Positions 45,417 to 57,639 of a DNA stretch of 64,000 nucleotides are shown one piece after another. The position numbers and the translations under genes are program-made. The number at the start of each line of letters is the position of its first letter. Positions within the stretch are counted from its first letter, which is position 1. The notes below the pieces were generated by a model. That model searched no databases. It was given only the letters and a program-made list of their open reading frames with translations, and was not told where the DNA came from. This DNA comes from Corylus avellana (lineage: Eukaryota > Streptophyta > Magnoliopsida > Fagales > Betulaceae): assembly GCF_901000735.1 (NCBI RefSeq), contig NC_081541.1, positions 37,969,142 to 38,033,141 on the forward strand. Direction: 5' to 3'.

Positions 45417-47240
45417 TGGAGAATGATAAGAGGAAGAAGAAAGGGATCGAAGGAAATGGACGTTCAAGATTGAATAAGGAAAAACCAAACGATCTGAAGG
45501 AAATGGATATTGGGTGACAAAAAGAGCATAGTGGGTGACAAAAAGGGCATAACTTTATGATTTTTTTTTTTTTTTGAGAAAAGCCCATATATAATCTTCA
45601 AATTATTATTAATTGATAACGTCTTTAAAATTTTTTAATTAGGAGAGTGCCCTCCATAAGCTAGCAAAAAAATTGACAATGTCTTTTAAAAGTTAGCAAA
45701 AAGAAAAAAATAACCATAAAATTTTTAATAAAAAAGGTATACTCAATTTGAAAAATAAAAACAAAAATAATAATAATAATTTTTTTTTTCTTTCAGAAAA
45801 AAGCCAAAAAAAAAATAATAATAAATTAAATTAAATTTTCACACCCTGATTTTTTATTCTTAAAAAATAAATTCATTTTAGCTTTTTTTTTTTTTTTTAA
45901 AAAAAAAAGAATTATTTAATCTTATTAAGGAGTATTTTTGTCATTGAGTGAGACATTAATAATTTTTGGTAATTTGAGAGAGATATTATTTCTATCAAAA
46001 GTTTGAAAAAAATATTATCAATTGATTAATAGTTTAAGAGGACCAAGGAGCATGTCTCCAAACTTTTATTTATTTATTTTTCGGAGAATGGTAAGAGAAA
46101 GAAGAAAATCGAAGGAAATTGACGTTCAAGATTGAATATTAAAAAAACCAAACGAAGTGATAGAAATGGATATTTGATTATTAAAGATTTTTTCATTTAC
46201 ATGTGACGATCATTTCCTTTCCTGATCGTATGCTTATCTAATCTACAAAACAGTACACCTCTCTTCAAGAGGAAAAAGGACATAGTTGGTGACAAATTTA
46301 ATAACTTGATGAAAACTTTTTGAAAAAAGTTCACGTAATATCGTTTGATTGATAATATCTTCTGAATTTTTAATTGGAATAATGTCTTTTTAAGTTACCA
46401 AAAAAATTAATAATGTTTTTTTGACTAATAAAAAAATAAAAATATTTAAGATAAATATACTCCAACAAATTCAAAAAAAAAAAAAAAAGTAAATTTTTTC
46501 AATTTCCACACCCTTGTTATTTTTTATTTTTTAAATTCAGTTTAAAATTTAATTTTGTTATTAATAAAAAAAAGCCAAAATTAAAATTAAAATTTTGTTA
46601 TTTTTGATACATTTGTCATTGAGAGTAACGCTGATAATTTTTTATAGTTTGAAAAAGATATTTATCTGAATTAAAAATTTAAGAGAATATTTTAGAATTT
46701 AGGGTTTAGGTAGTTTGAAGGCAATAGTTTTTGAATAAAGAAAAGAGGAAGAAAGGGGTGGGAAGGAAATGGACGTTCAAGATTGAATAACGAAAAACCG
46801 AACGATGTGATGGAAATGGATGTTTTTTTTTTTTTTTTTGTAAGGGATAGAAATCGATGTTGATTACTGCAATTTTTTTCATTTACATGTGAAGATCATT
46901 TCCTTTCCTGAGTACCTTCACCTACTCTGCAAAATAGTACACCTTCCTAGCTAGCTTCTACAAAAAAAGGACATGGTGGGCGACACAATAATAACTCGTT
47001 GAAAACTTTTTTGGAGTGTGAAATGATAAGAGGAAGAAAGCGCCTAAACTCGGAAGGAAATGGACGTTCAAGATTGAATAAGGAAAAATCGAACGATGTG
47101 AAGGAAATGGATATTGATTACTGCAGATTTTTTCATTTTCATTTTCCCTAGCTGATCAAGAGGAAAAACGAAAAAGGACCGACAAAAATTATTAACAGGA
47201 AAGAGGAAGAAAGGGTCTGAATGGAATCCCTGAAGGAGTG
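45417..47240. repeat. Dispersed degenerate cassette, four copies
   Basis: A phrase of about 100 bp recurs near 45417, 46082, 46730 and 47010: AGAATGATAAGAGGAAGAA, then GGAAATGGACGTTCAAGATT, GAATAAGGAAAAACCAAACG and GAAGGAAATGGATATTG. The first three are about 650 bp apart and separated by A/T-rich tracts. A TTTCATTTACATGTGA phrase follows at least two copies. No coding frame is conserved between them. Confidence 0.6.
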
Positions 47241-47929
47241 AGGCGTGAGGAATAGTATATCTAACTTTCAAACCAGCCATTCTTTTTTAAGTTCTTTTTA
47301 AGTTGGTCTACAGGTGAGCTCGCCTCTACTGCACATTGAGACTTTCAAGCTGCAGTTTTGGAACACAGCTCGTCCAACCCTGTAAGTAATTATTTGCTAT
47401 TTGTTTTTTTTTTTTTTTTTAATCAAAGTTTGTGTTTGCATAATTTTTATGATTGTTTTAATAAAATGATGTAGCATGTTATATCACTTTAAATAGTTAA
47501 TTCTAAAATGATGTAGTAAGTTATATTACTTTAAATAAAGAACAATATTCAATAGATCAGATACAATGTGCCACGATAATTTAAAACCAAGCTTTTTGAA
47601 AAAAAAAAAGTATTGAAAAACTATCATTTCTCTTTCTTGTCTGGCCTGTTTAAGTTGAAAAGGAAATTTAAGATGTTGAGGGTATTTATGCCTATTAGGC
47701 ATGGGTTTTGTTAGTGTATGGATCGAGGTTTGCGTCTTAAATGGTTCAATCGTTTTGGATTTGTTAAGTGTCCTATATATGTGCTTTTTTTTTTTGGAAA
47801 ATTCCATCTTCATTCCTTCCATATATAGAAAAATTATCTAGAGCATAAAGCTCTAAAGAGAAAGAGAGCAATTGATCTAATGTAATAATGTCAAAAATAT
47901 AATTACGAGTTTCCTCTATCTAAATCGGA
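47241..47929. other. No gene seen
   Basis: Low-complexity AT-rich sequence with several T runs; no recognisable element. Confidence 0.5.
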
Positions 47930-48345
47930 TCTTTTTTTTTTTAGAAACCTAAATCTGATCTTAAACATTAATAAGTGCAGCCGTAGTGAGACTATGGGCC
48001 TCAGAATTCACTTCCCTCTTTACATGATGAACCATCCAGCTCCTCAGCGTAGGTAAGACCACCCTAGGATTGTCCACAATCTGTCCGTATGGACTCCAGT
48101 TTGGTCCTAAATCCGTATGCCACCCACACATCCACAGATGATGGACACTTCCATAGAATATGTGCAAAATATGCAGAGATCCTCCTTGACTATGCCCCGC
48201 TTCAATAAATTATCTTTTGTTGAAAGGATGTTGTTACAAGCCCTCCACCAAAAAACCTTTGTTGCATTGGAACCTTTAATTGCCAAACCGTTTTCCACAG
48301 ATCTGGCACAGCCGCACATATTAGAACTTACAAAAAAAAAAAAAA
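47930..48345 (-). mobile_element. 5'-truncated LINE: zf-RVT and RNase H-like tail
   Basis: On the minus strand, FWWRACNNILSTKDNLLKRG then EDLCIFC is the zf-RVT motif of plant L1-type LINE polyproteins. A frameshift leads to HLWMCGWHTDLG and, downstream, SWMVHHVKREVNSEAHSL, the end of the RNase H-like region. An A tract on the minus strand (47930-47941) marks the 3' end. The upstream reverse transcriptase and endonuclease are absent, as expected for 5' truncation. Confidence 0.8.
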
Positions 48346-48691
48346 AAAAGGCATATGGCATTTTTAGAAACCGGGTAGGATGATTTCTAGAACCCAATTT
48401 GTATGAAATTTATATCCAATCTCAAAAGAAAGAAGCATTGTATAAATACAAAATGGGAAACACATATAGCTAAGATGTACATTTATAAATTGCTTTTCTA
48501 GAGGAGTACTGCAGTTGCTCTGTTTTACAACGGGTATCATTTGCTCTTTTATTGTGAAAGTACTTTTTCTATGGAACGCAAAAAATAAATTGCTTTGTAA
48601 ACCAAATATATATATAGCATATGGTCTGTACATATATATCTGTTCCAAGTTTCACCTAACATAACATGTTTCGTAATCTGACAGATTAAGG

Positions 48692-51600
48692 ATGACAAAA
48701 CTTATTCTATCACAATACCGCTATAGTGATTACAACATTTATGACAGTTGGAGTGTGTTGATGGAAAGCTATTTGTTAGCTCAAGATCTTTGGGACATTG
48801 TCCAAGCAACCACCGAACCTCCTAAACCAGAAGATGATGTTGAATTTAAGGCTTGGACCAAAAAAAATGCTGCAGCTTTATATGCAATTCAAAGTAGATG
48901 CGACGAGGACATACTCTTGGAGATTAAGGGAATCAGTTCCGCTAGAATTGTTTGGGATGCATTAGCTACAAAGTATGGGCCAAAGTCCCCAACAGACATG
49001 CCAGGTCAAGGTGACTCCAAACCAGACATCCCACGTGACTCTCCATCAGACAGCCCACGTCACCTCAATTCAGACATCCCAGGTGACTCTCTCTCTCTCC
49101 AAACATCAAGGTTATTATTATAAAATAACTTGATGGTGCATAAGTTCTTGTTGATTAAGAAAGAAGAGTAATTTTGAAACTTCCTATTGTGTCACTCTTA
49201 TGTCTTTCAAAAAATGAGGTAATTTTTAAAATTATTATTTGATCAAAACTAATAGTGATCAATTACAAGCTTAATGATGATTTTAAGAGGCACATCATCC
49301 TTGTAAGGACAAAAGATTAACACAAAAGTGACTTCTAACATTACTCAAGAAATCATATTAATTGAAACATAAATAGTAAGATAAAGATAAGAAAAATGAC
49401 CATAAAATTTCCTATATATGCTCCATTCTGGCTGACTTAGCTTGGAAGGACATGCCCCTTCCATGTACTAAGTTAATAATAGTAAATCTTGACAAAACAG
49501 GGAAATTGAAAAAAAAAAAATTAATAAAAGCAAATTTATGGACCGTTGCTATCAGAAACCCGAACTCACTCATTTTACTCTACATGCAGCGGAAAACTGC
49601 TCACACGTAAGCACTGTAATCCCCGAATATGATCCCTTACGTGTGGCTATCAATAGTGGTGACTGGGATGCTGCAAGCGATTTCCTTAGGAGAGAAGATG
49701 ATGCAAAGAGAGCAAGAATTTCAGTCAATGGACGTAGAGTTCTTCACGTGGCTGTCTTTGCGGGACATATGGAAATTGTGGAAAAGTTAGTGCAGTTATT
49801 GTCGGTAGCAGAGTTGGAAAAAAGAGACGATTTTGGTTTGACAGCTCTAGCCCAGGCTGTTATTCTACAAAATATTCGGATGGTAGATTGCATGCTTACA
49901 AAGAACACTAACTTACTTAACATCCGAGACAGTAAGAAACGTATTCCACTTATAACGGCTCTAAAGTTTGGAAATATAGAAGTGGCTCGCCATCTCTATT
50001 TTGTCTCTCTAGAAAATCATCAAACATTAAGTGACATTGATGCTTCCACGGCTCTTACCGGGTTCATACTTCTCAATAATTTTGGTAAGGACCCTAATTA
50101 TTCATTCTTCTTTCGTCCGATGCTTTGAAATTATATTGAATAATTTTCCATTTGTTAATTAATTATGTCTCTACCATACAATACAATAGATGTTGCTCTG
50201 GACTTGCTCAAGCGTTACCCAAGTTCTGCTATTGTTCCGAACATGTATAAGAGCTCCCCTTTGGCAGCATTGGCTTCCAAGTCTTCTGCATTCCCCAGTG
50301 GGAACCAGCTCTCGTTCTGGGAAAAGTGGATCTATGCCTGTAAGTATCATTTCTGTTTCTTATATTTACTTATCTCTCTCTTTCTTTTTCTTTTTTCTTT
50401 TGTTTTTTTTGAAGTGTCAACTATAAATTAAATGCTTGCATGTTTGCACAGTCCAATCCATGACTTCCCCTCCAAATTTGTCTTTTAGGCTAATGAAAGG
50501 CAAATATATATACTATTTATAGTGTTCCAAGTTATTGAGAATATCCAAATAGCTTTAACAGTTTGCACTTTTTATTTTCTTGGGTAAAGTTCTCTTAACC
50601 TCTTCAAACTATCACCCAAATGACAATCTATCCCTCAAACTATCAATTGCAACAATTTACCCCATAAGCTACCAAAATAATGACAATGTAACCCCAATGT
50701 TAATAAAATAATGAAATTACCCTTATTAAAATAAAAATAAAAATACTAAAATTTATAAAAAAATTAAAAAATAAATAAATAAATAACAAAAATTAAAAAC
50801 AAAAAAGGGATGGTTCCACCACCATCCAGGGGGTGGACCGGCCACCCCTAATAGAAGAGCAACCCAGATCTTTCATCTGGATTTCCTAATTTCTCCAGTC
50901 TTGTGCAAAGTCCAAAGGGTTTGTAGGCTCAAGGTAGGAATTTCCGTAGCACAAGTCTTCAGTCCATCTTTTGCTTGGCTTGAGCAGGACGAGACGTTTA
51001 GAAGGTGTGATCTTCATGAAATCATTTGCATCCCAGTTCCGGATCATAGACCAGACCTTAATCCAGATTCCTTCATCAGGATTACACCTTCGTTCCATCA
51101 GCTTCTCGACTTCTCTTCTGATAACCAAGGGGAAATCCCTTAGACTTTCCATGTGAGTAATCTCGAAGTAGTTCAGGAACCCATCTTCAAAGACTTCTAC
51201 CATTTTGACTGGATCAGGTACTCGAGTGAACTGACTTTCCCCGATCTGGATTTGATGGTTGTAGTTTCCCCGATCTTCAAGGTGTGACTTTCACCGATCT
51301 AGATTTTTTTATTTTCATTTGGCCCTTGGGGGTGGCCGAACCACCCTCAAGGGCCATGGGGTGGTTTCGGCCACCCTAGACCGGGCGGTCTGGGGTGGTC
51401 GAAACCACCCCAGACGTGGCCGGCCACCCTTATGGCAAAAATAGGGTGGCCAGTTTTTTACATTCTTTTCAATTTTTTTTAGATTAGAATTTATTTAAAA
51501 AAATTAATTTTTTTAAAAATTTATAAGGATATTTTTGTCTTATTGAAATTTATATAAGGGTAATTTAGTCATTTTATTAGCATTGAGTGGTACATTGTCA

Positions 51601-54600
51601 TTGTTTTGGTAGTTTGGTGGGGTAAATTGTCACAATTGATAGTTTGAGTGGTAGATTGTCATTGATGTAGTACTTTGAGGGGGTTAAGAGAACTTTATCC
51701 TATTTTCTTTTTGTAAGTAAATAAATTTCATCATTAATTAAGAAGCAAAAGTATTGGCATAGAAGAAAAAAAGAAGCAAAATTATTGAAGGGAAGTTTAA
51801 AATCTAAAAGATCAAACCAATACAAAAGCATTGAAGGGAATCCATAAATACAATGTACTACTCATGATTTCTATATATACATTTATATATATATAGCACA
51901 AATGCATAATAACACAATTGATGATAATTACAGAAACCAAACCGAAAACAAACGTATATATATTTTTACACAAGAAATTCAAATGTTACAATGATGCACT
52001 TGACTAGTTATCCTTCTGGAACGGAAACAAAATTTATATGATGGATATTAACTTATTTTAAGAAAATTATATTTCGATTGGTACAAAGAGATATAGTACT
52101 TATTGGACTTTTTTGGTGATAGGTATATCCATTCCATCAACAGATTCCACCAATGATATTCAGATAGATATCCACCAAAGTGATCACGTAAAGATGAGCG
52201 GATCAGGTATGTCATCGCCTAAACTCCCTCTTTTAAGGATTTATATCATGGAACAATGAAAATATTTGGGTGCATGAGTACACCTTAATTAAGGCAGGGC
52301 CATATATAATATTTATTTTAATATTAATTATATTTTTATTTAAAAATCATTCATCTCGCTTTTTGGGATGCAAAATTACTGATTAAGTTTTTATATTCAA
52401 GATTTTCTAACATCTTTTTTTCAATTGATAATATGGCTAATCTATTTAATCTCTCTTGTTACATTGTTGATTTTAGGTAGGATTTTATCAATTTTAATTT
52501 TGAAAAATTTATTTCTACAGAAGCAACTGTAACATGTATATATTGTCAATTTATAAATTCAAATTTGAATAAAGCTTGAATATGAATATAGAGAGAAAAA
52601 TGAAAATTTATAAAGAGATGAGTTTGTAATTGAATAAAATATTTTAGAAACTTTCCATGTTCAACATTTATTTATTTACTTTTCCCATTTGATTTTAAAC
52701 GTGTCCAACTTAATCCATTCCAGTTAGTTATTTTTTAGGGTTATGGTTGTCATTTCACAAGAACAAAAAAATAATATCTACCCGTTTAAGATTGTATTTT
52801 ATTTAAGAATATCTTTATTGTTATTTGATTATCTTATTTATTGATATCAATTTTTTAAGCCTTATTTATTACAGAATGTTATAAAATCAAATGATATTAA
52901 TGCATTTTTTAAATTAAGTAGGGGGCCTTAATTTAAGCATATATACTAACTGTGTTTAATTTTGTATTTATTTTTTATTTAAACAGCAATTAGGTGTTGA
53001 ATTTTTTCTTTTTATGGCAATTGTTTTACTAGGATTCATTAATTTGGAGGCTTTTTTAAATTACTTATTTAGCATGATTAGAGGCCTTAATTAAAGAAAA
53101 TGGAGGGTAATAAGGGATTTAATTTTTTTTATGGAATTTTTTTAATGAATAATTTTAATTTGGGACCTTATTAAATTGGGGGCTCTAAGCGACCGCCTAA
53201 CTCTCCTAGTGGTTGGGCGGGCCCTGCCTTAAGGGCTCTTCATTTGGAGCATTTTTTTTGATACGGCTACAATTCTGGAGTAATGTAATTGCAAAACGAC
53301 TAATTCTCTCTTCATTAATCCTTTGAGCCTCTAACCTTAGGGATAGCAACACTTGCTATTAACCATCGGGGCAAAAATGAAGGCTCGTGAAGGCACGTCC
53401 TACCCAAACATTAAGCATGGTTCATATCACTTTCAACAAGTCAAAGTTTCAAATAGCATATCTGATTGACAAATACTTTGGATTTTCAATTTGTGGTACT
53501 AATTTTGTAAGTCCAAGTGCTGTTAGGTTTGAATTTCCTTGAGCTCTTGGGCATTAATACATCCACTGAAAAAATTTCATATCTTTGTGATAAATTTTCT
53601 AAACTTTTGTATTCTTCATTAATTTGTTTTTCTGATCAATTTATTCTTTTTTTAATCTAGTTGAGTTAATGACGCAATGATTATTGTCTTAGGAATCAAG
53701 AAACATTTATATGAAACAAAGTTGCTTCATCACCAAGCCAGACAACTTCTAGTTCAAATGTGCAGCGAAGTAAGGAAAATGGATAGAGATTGTGTTAATG
53801 AAGCCATCCTCCAAGCCGTCGAGGGAGGAGTTGTTGAGTTTATTGATGAGATAGTTAAAGTAGATGGCCGGCTTCTCTATTCCACTGATGCAGAGGGAAG
53901 AAACTTATTTTTTTATGCTGTCCTACATCGCCAAGCTAAAATATTTAGCTTTATATACCGACTTGATGTGAAGAGTTTAATTACAAATGCTCTGGATAGC
54001 TCAAGTAACACTATCTTGCACATGGTAGCGATGTTAGAACATTCCACTGAACGTGATCGAATTACAGGTGCTGCTTTGAAAATGCAGAGCGAACTTCGAT
54101 GGTTTAAGGTCATATCTCTTAGTCTATATTTTTCTAATTTATGTGCTTACACTTATAAGTTGGATGGATCGTGCATATAAGACATCATCTTATCAAAAGG
54201 AGAGAATTGTGAAGTTTCATAGACCACAAGGGTTGGTGACAACTACCCTCCTGATAGATTATGACGTCTTCGTTTAAGGATTGTTCTTGTCTGTCAGTCC
54301 TCCTTTTGAAGACTAAACTTTCACACAAATAGTGAAGAATGTGGTGGGTAACTTGTAATATATTAAAAGGCCTTGAATTGGCTTGATGGAAGTTCAATTG
54401 CATGATTCAACTAGAGAATGAAAACTCATTATTCCACATTCATCATAAAACTAGAATGAAGTTGGGTGTTGCTATCATAAACTAAATTGTTAATTTCTTT
54501 TTGCATATTTGTAAAACAGGTATTTTCATTCATATATGGTTCAACGAGATGCTATGGTTCATAGTTCTAAAATCTAAAATCCATTTCTTTGCGGTCATTT

Positions 54601-55315
54601 ATAAATAAGAGATTTAAATGGATTGTAAGAGATACCACAAAAAGGATGCATTTGTCAATATATTGCTTCAATTTCTAATTGCTAAGATTCTAGTCTATAA
54701 ATGCAGGATGTGGAGAAAGTTTGCCTTCCTTGGATTCACGATATTCGAAATGATACAAATATGACAGCCAAAGAACTTTTTATCCATAACCACAAGGACA
54801 TGTTGAAGGAAGGAGAGAAATGGATGAAGGGCACCGCAACTTCTTGTACAGTGGTAGGAGCTCTGATTATTACCATTATGTTCACTGCAGCATTTACTGT
54901 TCCAGGTGGTAACAATCAAACTACAGGATTTCCAATATTCTCAGATAAAAAGTTGTTTACGGTTTTTATCATATTTGATGCATTATCACTTTTTTCTGCA
55001 TCAACTTCAGTATTGATCTTTTTGGGAATGGTTACATCGCGCTATGCAGAAGACGATTTTTCACGATCCTTGCCTCTTAAGATGATAATAGGACATTACA
55101 CTCTTTTCTTCTCTATTGCAACTATGATGGTCGCCTTCTGCGCTGGTCTTTTCATTATGGTACCCAAAAAATCATGGATGGTCATTCCTGCCATTTGCCT
55201 TGCTAGTGTTACTGTCATCCAATTCGCTTGTATGCTATTTCCCCTTCTTGTCTACATGTTGAAACAAATCTCAACATATCGACTAGGTACGAGGCATCTT
55301 CATCGTTTGTTCTAA
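48692..55315 (+). CDS. Gene B: gag-like N-terminus + ankyrin repeats + PGG membrane protein
   Basis: Six exons join in frame: 48692-49082, 49590-50084, 50190-50339, 52123-52206, 53666-54108 and 54707-55315 (2,172 nt, 723 residues). Exons 2 and 3 have exactly the lengths of gene A (495 and 150 nt) and all phases agree. The gag-like domain (residues about 8-105: YDSWSVLMESYLLAQDLWDI, then WDALATKYGP) is followed by a P/D/S-rich extension absent from gene A. Ankyrin repeats include RRVLHVAVFAGHMEIVEKLV and NTILHMVAMLE. The PGG domain has GEKWMKGTATSCTVVGALI, FTVPGGNNQ and SRYAEDDF, closer to the family consensus than gene A, with about four membrane helices. By family it is likely a membrane signalling protein in stress or defence. 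Intron 3 holds a Pack-MULE-like element and intron 4 a hAT remnant. No stop or shift is seen, so it appears intact. Confidence 0.85.
49004..49082 (+). repeat. Coding mini-repeat at the end of exon 1, gene B
   Basis: Imperfect repeats of a CAGACATCCCACGTGACTC-like unit encode alternating D/S/P residues directly before the splice donor. A CT run follows in the intron. Gene A has only the CT run. Confidence 0.7.
50582..51700. mobile_element. Pack-MULE-like element in intron 3 of gene B
   Basis: 1,119 bp with long terminal inverted repeats (about 140 bp): GGGTAAAGTTCTCTTAACC at the left, and GGATAAAGTTCTCTTAACC when the right end is reverse-complemented. A perfect 9-bp duplication TATTTTCTT lies at 50573-50581 and 51701-51709. 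Inside are palindromic GGTGGCCGAACCACC-like sequences (51330-51420) and a coding-like segment. No transposase is present. Confidence 0.9.
50886..51203 (-). pseudogene. Coding-like fragment captured by the MULE
   Basis: A 105-codon minus-strand frame within the transposon (MVEVFEDGFLNYFEITHMES at its start, then tryptophan-rich text such as WIKVWSMIRNWDANDF). Its GC content and residue mix differ from the AT-rich surroundings and resemble host coding sequence. I do not recognise the protein. Position inside a MULE with an exact duplication makes capture of a host gene piece the simplest reading. Confidence 0.4.
52295..53226 (-). mobile_element. hAT deletion derivative with hATC remnant, intron 4 of gene B
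   Basis: Begins CAGGGCCATA and ends GGCGGGCCCTG. Flanking octamers AATTAAGG (52287-52294) and CCTTAAGG (53227-53234) match at six of eight positions. On the minus strand near 52545-52355 a frame reads VASVEINFSKLKLIKSYLKS, then QERLNRLAILSIEKK. This is the hAT C-terminal dimerisation domain as found in ZMYM1-like transposases, here with a stop inside. The catalytic region is deleted. Confidence 0.75.
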
Positions 55316-56986
55316 GCAATTTATTTTTAGATTTGATGCAGACGTGTTGCTTAATAGTTTGGGTTACTAAAGACAATATGAATTTACAATGAACAATTGG
55401 TGATGATTCAGTTTGTGATGTATTAAGCAGTTGGGTCTCATTGTTTAGTGGTTTAGACATTTTATGACGAGATAAATAAATCTATTAGCTAGTCATGTAT
55501 CCTTTGTAGATTTTTTTTTTTTTTTTTTCCTTTTTCTTTCTGTAATAATTATCATTGAAATAAAGCATATGCAACAATTAACAAAGATGACAATTTACAA
55601 TATCCCAATTTATAAGAAGAAATAAAGAGATTAATAGATCTAAACTTTTGCATATTTAATCTGTTTTTTTAAACTTTTGCATATTTAATCTACCAGTTCT
55701 TCCCTTCTTCCTGCGGCTCTCAAGTTTTCTTGTTTTAGTAGGTGTTTTATCGAAATATTTTGGTATTTAGCTGTGTTCGATTCGTACAGACTGAAGATAA
55801 ACCTGATCCATTTTATCACGGGAGTCCCACAATATGAAGGGAAAAAAGATCCAACACATGTAAAAACGATCCACACCCTTTACTCTCTTAAATCCATTAT
55901 CTCTCTCTTTTTTTTTTTTCTTTTTTTGTTATCACTGAAGGAATGTTAATTTTATGTTTTATATATTAATTTAATATATTTTTTATTCATACTTTGGTGT
56001 CTCTATTTTAATGTAAGGACAAAAAATTTCTTCGAAGTTTTGGCCCCTCCCCATAAAAATGTTTGGTTCCGTCCCTGGTAGTACGTTGGAGTTTTCTCCC
56101 ACAATAGTCACATAAATTAGAGAGAAATGCTATTTATACTTTCAAAATGTTTACTTCTTGATAAGGCAATGAAAATTATTATTAATGTAAAATATATAAA
56201 TTATCCCGTTCAAGATTCAACAGAAATTTTTACTAGGAATAAACACTAATAAGTTGAGTTCAAAAGAGAGCTTGTAGGTATTTGTAATGGTGACACCATG
56301 ATTTAGAGAGAGAGATTTAAAGCAAAAGCAAGCCAAGAGAGCCTTTGAAAGCATTACAAAAGAAAAGGAAGAGAGGTCCCATTTGAGAACAGTTGAGAAT
56401 TGATTTGGTAAATTTTTAAGAGTGTTTCGTAAAAATTAATAATTAAAAACAAAAACATTTAAAAAAACTCTATAATATAGTATTGAGTTTTACTTCAATT
56501 TAGATTGGACAAATTTTTTTCAATCTAGTCTACAAAATTGTCAGGTGCCATTGAATATGTTAATTGAACATGTTATTTTTAATAATATTGAAAGAGCTAG
56601 AGAAAATTCTATTAAAAAAGTTATGTATTTTTCATGTACTAAATAAATATATGACAATTTTATATATAAAATGAATTAGAGAAAAAATTGTCCATTCAAT
56701 TTGATATCATGTAATATTTTCATTCTGAGCATGAAGTAGTAGTGTGCATTGGGAAGGTGGGAAGATTGATTTGTCTAATTGATAAATATAACATTTCTTT
56801 TATCGGTATTTACTGTCTTGTCGTTTAATTGCATTTACACAATAGAGTTACTCTTTTTCGCATTAGAGAAGACAAACCTCGAGCCCAATTGGTCAAATTC
56901 ACAGTGTGCAATACTGTAAATTAAAAAACTCAAATATTTAAAGATATTGTTAGAGATGATGTCCAATACAATGATACATTAATTAA
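55316..56986. other. Gene B 3' flank and AT-rich intergenic sequence
   Basis: The first 200 bp follow gene A's 3' flank (GACATTTTATGA(C/T)GA, AATAAA near 55470). Beyond that I see only T runs and AT-rich sequence with no recognisable gene or element. Confidence 0.5.
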
Positions 56987-57004
56987 GACTTTAAGAGCAA
57001 CTTG

Positions 57005-57059
57005 CCTTTGACCCCTCCCCTCTTCCTCGGTTGTATCTCAGAAAGAAAAAGAAAAAAGA
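57005..57059 (+). mobile_element. 5'-truncated SINE with exact 18-bp TSD
   Basis: A 55-bp insert, CCTTTGACCCCTCCCC to a GAAAGAAAAAGAAAAAAGA tail, lies between two perfect copies of GACTTTAAGAGCAACTTG (56987-57004 and 57060-57077). Its C/T-rich body resembles the 3' half of the SINE at 10897. Confidence 0.8.
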
Positions 57060-57084
57060 GACTTTAAGAGCAACTTGTTCATAA

Positions 57085-57460
57085 ATATAATATCCTTCGG
57101 ACGTCCCGCCATGGTGGAAGCAACACATGCCACCGACAACTGCTACTAAAATTTTATTTTCGATAGAGAAGACTTGAGCGGAACAAAACCACGTTGTAGG
57201 AAGCAACTTGCTCATAATTATTCATCACATTCCCAATTTCACGTGACATGAATTGAGAAACGAGAGAAGAATTACGGGATTATTTATAGAATTAATAAAT
57301 ATTCGTCAACTATATTATAGAGTAAACTTTTGCATTCCCACTGATTCTTCATATATAATCTTCGAACGTCCGGCAACACATGCATGCAGTGACCACCGAC
57401 AACAGCTACTAAAATTTTACTTTACAGAACACTTCGAGCGGAAATAAGGCACGTTGTACC
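57085..57460. repeat. Imperfect direct repeat pair
   Basis: 57085-57210 and 57353-57460 share ACGTCC(C/G)GC, GCAACACATGC, CACCGACAAC(T/A)GCTACT, AAAATTTTA and GGCACGTTGTA-like phrases, about 260 bp apart. Function unknown. Confidence 0.65.
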
Positions 57461-57639
57461 AAATTAATTAGGAGTCATGATGCCTGTACTTTTTACAGTT
57501 GGCTAGGTAGACGTCCAATAAAATATTATCTTCTTCTTTTTTTTTTATTTTTTTTTTATTTTTTTAATTCCTTGAATTTGTCTTCATTTTTCTCTTCAAG
57601 AACAGCTCCTTGAAAATTGAGGCTTAAGGTAAAATGATA

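Noticed and set aside
53540..53600. Extra exon in gene B matching the relict exon of gene A
   Set aside because: Only the final TTTCATATCTTTGTGA is shared; the acceptor and the open frame are not conserved.
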